Shown: piece after piece, positions 43,201 to 45,153 of the stretch
Layout of the letters: each line of letters opens with the position of its first letter
Position numbering within the stretch: position 1 is the stretch's first letter
Source: Candidatus Saccharimonadota bacterium
GTDB lineage: Bacteria > Patescibacteriota > Saccharimonadia > Saccharimonadales > OFTM59
Direction of reading: 5' to 3'
Length of the DNA stretch: 45,153 nt
Assembly (NCBI GenBank): GCA_029260875.1
Contig: JAJDCL010000003.1
Span: 1-45,153, forward strand
Translations under genes and position numbers: made by a program
Notes under the pieces: generated by a model
Database searches by the model: none
Told to the model about the DNA's origin: nothing
Seen by the model: the letters and a program-made list of their open reading frames with translations, nothing else

Positions 43201-45153
43201 GTCTATGCGAAGGTTGCCTATTAGGTGTAGTGGATCATTTGGTGCAATAGTCCCTATCCCCACATTGCCACCCTGGAAGGCTGCGGCGTATGAGTTGGTT
43301 GAGCCAGACTGAGTGTCTACAAACAATCCATAGGATAATTCGGTTGAGGCTTGACCTTGGTTTTCAATACGTATACCGTAGTTTTCTTGTGTCCCAGCGC
43401 CAGATGTGCCAGCTATGGCATTTATTATTAATCCGTACGTTGATTGTATGCCCCCCGCTCCAATAGAGTTATTAGTGGGTGCTATTTGTATTCCTGATAA
43501 TTGAGCAACTCCCGAAGTGTTTGAAGAACTGTGAACAAAAGGCACGTAAAGCAAAGCTGTTGCGCTGTCTGCGCCCAAACCATAGCTAGCAGCTATTCTT
43601 TGTTGGCCGGTTATATCAAGATTGTAAGTAGGACTGCTCATACCTATGCCCACGTTACCGCTCACTATCAATCCGTTGGCCGGGGCGGCGTTTGCGCCAG
43701 CGTAGGTGCCTACGGCCAGACCACCATTGACATCCAGTTTTGACAGAGGAGACACCGTGCCTATGCCAACGTTACCGCCGTTTAAAGCAGTCAGCACTGG
43801 GTCTGGACCACTTTGTAATGTAAAGCTACCTACACCGTCATCAATAAAATCATAGTTTAGAATAGAATTACTAGCAGCTTTTAACGTGCCTATGCCCCCG
43901 GTGTAGCTTAGGTTGTTGTTGCCATTCAGACCAACAAAGAAGGTTGAGTCTACGATTATGTTACCGCCAGAAACATGTAGTTTTGCGCTAGGCCCAGTTG
44001 TCCCAATCCCCACACTGCCGTTTTTGATGCTGAGTACATCAGTCCAGGTGTCAGCACCGGTTGGGGATTGGAAGGTTAGTCTTCCGGTGCTGTAGCTGGC
44101 TCCGTCAAAGACACTGTATATTCTGCCCGAGTTAAAGAGTGAGCTACCTACTGGATTTATGTCATTGTAGAACACCATGCCAGTACCGGCTGTTTGCCCA
44201 GCGGTGTTGGAGAGTCTGAGAGTGTTGTTGGTAGCTGATGCTGAGTTTATTTTTACTTCTAGTAGGTTGCCTGGCGCGGTGGTGCCGATGCCAACGTTGC
44301 CGCTTGCTTCAAGGACTATTAGATGAGTAGCGCTTGCCCCCGAATTTCGTATATTAAAGCTACTGCCAGCTCCAAGGTCGTTGTAAATACCAGCAGAAGT
44401 AAGTATAAGAGCGCCAGCGTTAGCTGTTATGAAGTTATTTGTAGCACCAGCGTTGATCGCCAGCCCCTGAGTAGTTGCATCAGGACGATAAAAGCGTAAG
44501 TTACCACCCGTATTTATACGTCCGTCTCCATTAACATCTAGTTTAAACCCTGGACTAGTCGTACCGATACCCACTCTGTCTGTGCTGCCCTGCACAAATA
44601 AAGTATTACTGTCTACGTTGAGGTCTGCTCCGTTGTAGGTAAGGCCTGCACCGCTAGTAAGACTGTTGGTGCCGTTAAAGTAAGCGACCTGGTTGCTAGC
44701 GCCCATACCTGTGACGCCACCACCCGTAGCACAGCTGCCCCAGCTTGGAGCTACGCCTACTCCACCTGAGATTAGGCAAGAGCCAGTCGCAACGTCCGCC
44801 AACCTGCTGAGCGTTGTAGCACCTGAGGCATAGAGAATGTCACCTATAGCATAGGTCGCATTACCCGTACCACCTCTAGCCACAGTAAGGGTACCGGCGG
44901 TAAAGAAGCTACCGGCATCAGCATGGGAAACATTCTGTAGAATGCCAGCAGAAGTGATGCGAGTAGTGCCGTTCGTTTGTAGAGCACCCGTAACATTGAC
45001 GTTAGTGGCGGTGAGACGGATAGTGCCGTCTGTGTCGTTATCTATCGTCTCTCCGTTTTGGAGACTTATGTCGGTGGTTAGACCGATGTTACTAAAGCTT
45101 AGGCCTGTGCCGGAGGCGGCGCTAACCGTAATTGCGCCACTGGAGGTCACGCT
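40231..45153 (-). CDS. Giant fibre-like surface protein (3' part, cut by the right edge)
   Basis: At least 1640 residues, still open at the right edge. The visible N-side holds LTVARGGTGNATYAIGDILY, a tail-fibre-type motif. It is followed by at least 13 copies of an xVGIGTxxP motif that mark beta-rich repeat units, three of them in near-identical 171-aa tandem units. At about residue 1303-1457 lies DYAEIYPTKDDVVYGEIVVV...KPVALSGRVIVKI...GRGMKATERG, similar to C-terminal auto-processing or chaperone domains of phage tail spikes. A Val/Thr-rich 6-residue periodic stretch follows (SALNVTGTGTIQNLTVTG, about 1465-1545). The end (about 1555-1639) is a small domain with VDGQTIDGAEHYDLAAQYKYITVVSDGSNW. 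Export signals would lie beyond the edge. An attachment or host-contact fibre is likely (inference); no other phage genes are near. Confidence 0.8.
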   Translation of the reverse strand, partial: SVTSSGAITVSAASGTGLSFSNIGLTTDISLQNGETIDNDTDGTIRLTATNVNVTGALQTNGTTRITSAGILQNVSHADAGSFFTAGTLTVARGGTGNATYAIGDILYASGATTLSRLADVATGSCLISGGVGVAPSWGSCATGGGVTGMGASNQVAYFNGTNSLTSGAGLTYNGADLNVDSNTLFVQGSTDRVGIGTTSPGFKLDVNGDGRINTGGNLRFYRPDATTQGLAINAGATNNFITANAGALILTSAGIYNDLGAGSSFNIRNSGASATHLIVLEASGNVGIGTTAPGNLLEVKINSASATNNTLRLSNTAGQTAGTGMVFYNDINPVGSSLFNSGRIYSVFDGASYSTGRLTFQSPTGADTWTDVLSIKNGSVGIGTTGPSAKLHVSGGNIIVDSTFFVGLNGNNNLSYTGGIGTLKAASNSILNYDFIDDGVGSFTLQSGPDPVLTALNGGNVGIGTVSPLSKLDVNGGLAVGTYAGANAAPANGLIVSGNVGIGMSSPTYNLDITGQQRIAASYGLGADSATALLYVPFVHSSSNTSGVAQLSGIQIAPTNNSIGAGGIQSTYGLIINAIAGTSGAGTQENYGIRIENQGQASTELSYGLFVDTQSGSTNSYAAAFQGGNVGIGTIAPNDPLHLIGNLRIDNNTDTTNKGCLRYNGTVNQLEYSNDCSAFQSFASSTGGGWTDDGTAVRLTTSTDSVGIGLTDPDRKLTIAASNTSTSQINLRSLRTTITSGNLIGGVDFFSNDTNLTAPGLQVADIRALASATHTASVLDTDIVFRTTLGTTLSEVFRIAANGNVGIGANTSPQSDLHISLNEPEVEINIQNTGTGGRSYQFGATNNSSAIAPGGSFVIYDGTGFAARMTIDSTGRIGIGNTDPDRKLTINATDATTSQINLRSDRQAIISGNLIGGIDFFSNDTNLTAPGLLSADIRALASATHTASVLDTDIVFRTTLGTTLSEVFRIAANGNVGIGANTSPTSDLHISLNEPEVEINIQNTGTGGRSYQFGATNNSSAIAPGGSFVIYDGTAFAARMTIDSTGRIGIGNTDPDRKLTINATDATTSQINLRSDRQAITSGNLIGGIDFFSNDTNLTAPGLLSADIRALASATHTASVLDTDIVFRTTSGTTLSEVMRITANKRVGVGNSSPSAIFHAGDGVDTDNSLSYTNTGAVISSVGAAQNAARSNVLTLMRDGTPIVSYAGAARFDMSRWDTTGFQPRTQLDIALAHTTTTDLIDVLSLRSDGNVGIGDNTPTEAKLVVGGDLYIGSFASSGTAALCWDNSGGSLINDCSGTPVADYAEIYPTKDDVVYGEIVVVSDELVETSSSNIDINGRVTSDGPRLVAKLMKSTAKYEKGLIGVTSENYGDFSSVGHGTVKPEDNPKPVALSGRVIVKIAADSAPILPGDYITTSASPGRGMKATERGQMIGKALEGWAPGTGKDNVMIFVTTSYADPSTEQLDIATLNVSGQSTLSALNVTGTGTIQNLTVTGAATIANLTVTNLIQTASLVVTGDTRIEGGLEVLGDLAVKGNLKIEGGITTAIGAATTDHTITGLDSIITADAAIETFEATLPSAVGIAGRQYTVKKTDATSNLVKLMTVDGQTIDGAEHYDLAAQYKYITVVSDGSNWIIIGNN
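41744..43025 (-). repeat. 513-bp tandem repeats inside the giant gene
   Basis: The string GATAGTGTAGT recurs at 41744, 42257 and 42770, exactly 513 bp apart, and the surrounding sequence stays nearly identical for two full units and about half of a third. 513 bp is 171 codons, so copy-number change would keep the frame. Each unit encodes IDFFSND, DIVFRTT, VGIGANTSP and IGIGNTDPDRKLTI segments. Confidence 0.9.

Noticed and set aside
40231-45153. A prophage
   Set aside because: Only one fibre-like gene is present; neighbours are chromosomal parAB, lepB and LCP genes, with no capsid, terminase or integrase gene in view.
1-45153. UGA recoding as in some CPR lineages
   Set aside because: serS, prfA and prmC end in TGA at conserved C-termini, and RF2 is intact; the proteins show no in-frame TGA read as Gly.

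Overview
The window is a dense, low-redundancy stretch of bacterial chromosome with short intergenic gaps, many 1-14 nt overlaps and no RNA genes, IS elements or CRISPR that I can see. The gene set and sequence flavour suggest a Patescibacteria/CPR genome, most likely Candidatus Saccharibacteria (TM7). This is inferred from a class I lysyl-tRNA synthetase, an archaeal-type prolyl-tRNA synthetase, a 199-aa EF-Ts, a heliorhodopsin-like protein, giant fibre-like surface proteins and loss of biosynthetic genes from classical operons. TGA is an ordinary stop here (serS, prfA and prmC end in it), and both RF1 and RF2 genes are present.

Layout. (1) 1-13880, minus strand: serS-hpf-secA-M16 peptidase-prfB-Pro-rich protein-ftsE-ftsX-M23 protein-S41 protease-pyrG-response regulator. 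This is an extended form of the hpf-secA-prfB-ftsEX-ctpB order known from Gram-positive bacteria. (2) 14024-23484: a HTH-Nudix protein on the plus strand, then on the minus strand a PD-(D/E)XK nuclease, an M14 carboxypeptidase, rsmE, a membrane-anchored trypsin-like protease, a heliorhodopsin-like protein, msrA, a DUF427 protein and class I lysK. (3) 23728-31545, minus: rpsB-tsf-frr-uppS-rseP-CPBP-proS-proS remnant-greA-inositol monophosphatase. This matches the canonical rpsB-tsf-pyrH-frr-uppS-cdsA-dxr-rseP-proS cluster with pyrH, cdsA and dxr missing. (4) 31720-34005, plus: rpmE-prfA-prmC. (5) 34006-45153: htrA, a membrane protein, an LCP cell-wall ligase, lepB (plus strand), parB-parA, and the 3' part of a giant repeat-rich surface protein running off the right edge.

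How the genes work together: translation (serS, lysK, proS, rpsB, tsf, frr, prfA, prfB, prmC, rpmE, hpf, rsmE), secretion and membrane proteolysis (secA, lepB, rseP, htrA, S41, M16, CPBP), and envelope growth and division (ftsEX with the M23 protein, uppS, LCP). parAB provides chromosome segregation.

Most notable observations: a seven-helix heliorhodopsin homologue with Gln where the retinal-binding Lys should be; an M23 peptidase domain whose two halves are in swapped order; an apparent leftover of a bacterial ProRS behind an archaeal-type ProRS at the ancestral proS locus; at least ten genes with a -10 box placed 6-10 nt before the start codon (leaderless mRNAs); a response regulator readable only through a -1 shift at a slippery A-run; and 513-bp tandem repeats inside the giant surface-protein gene.
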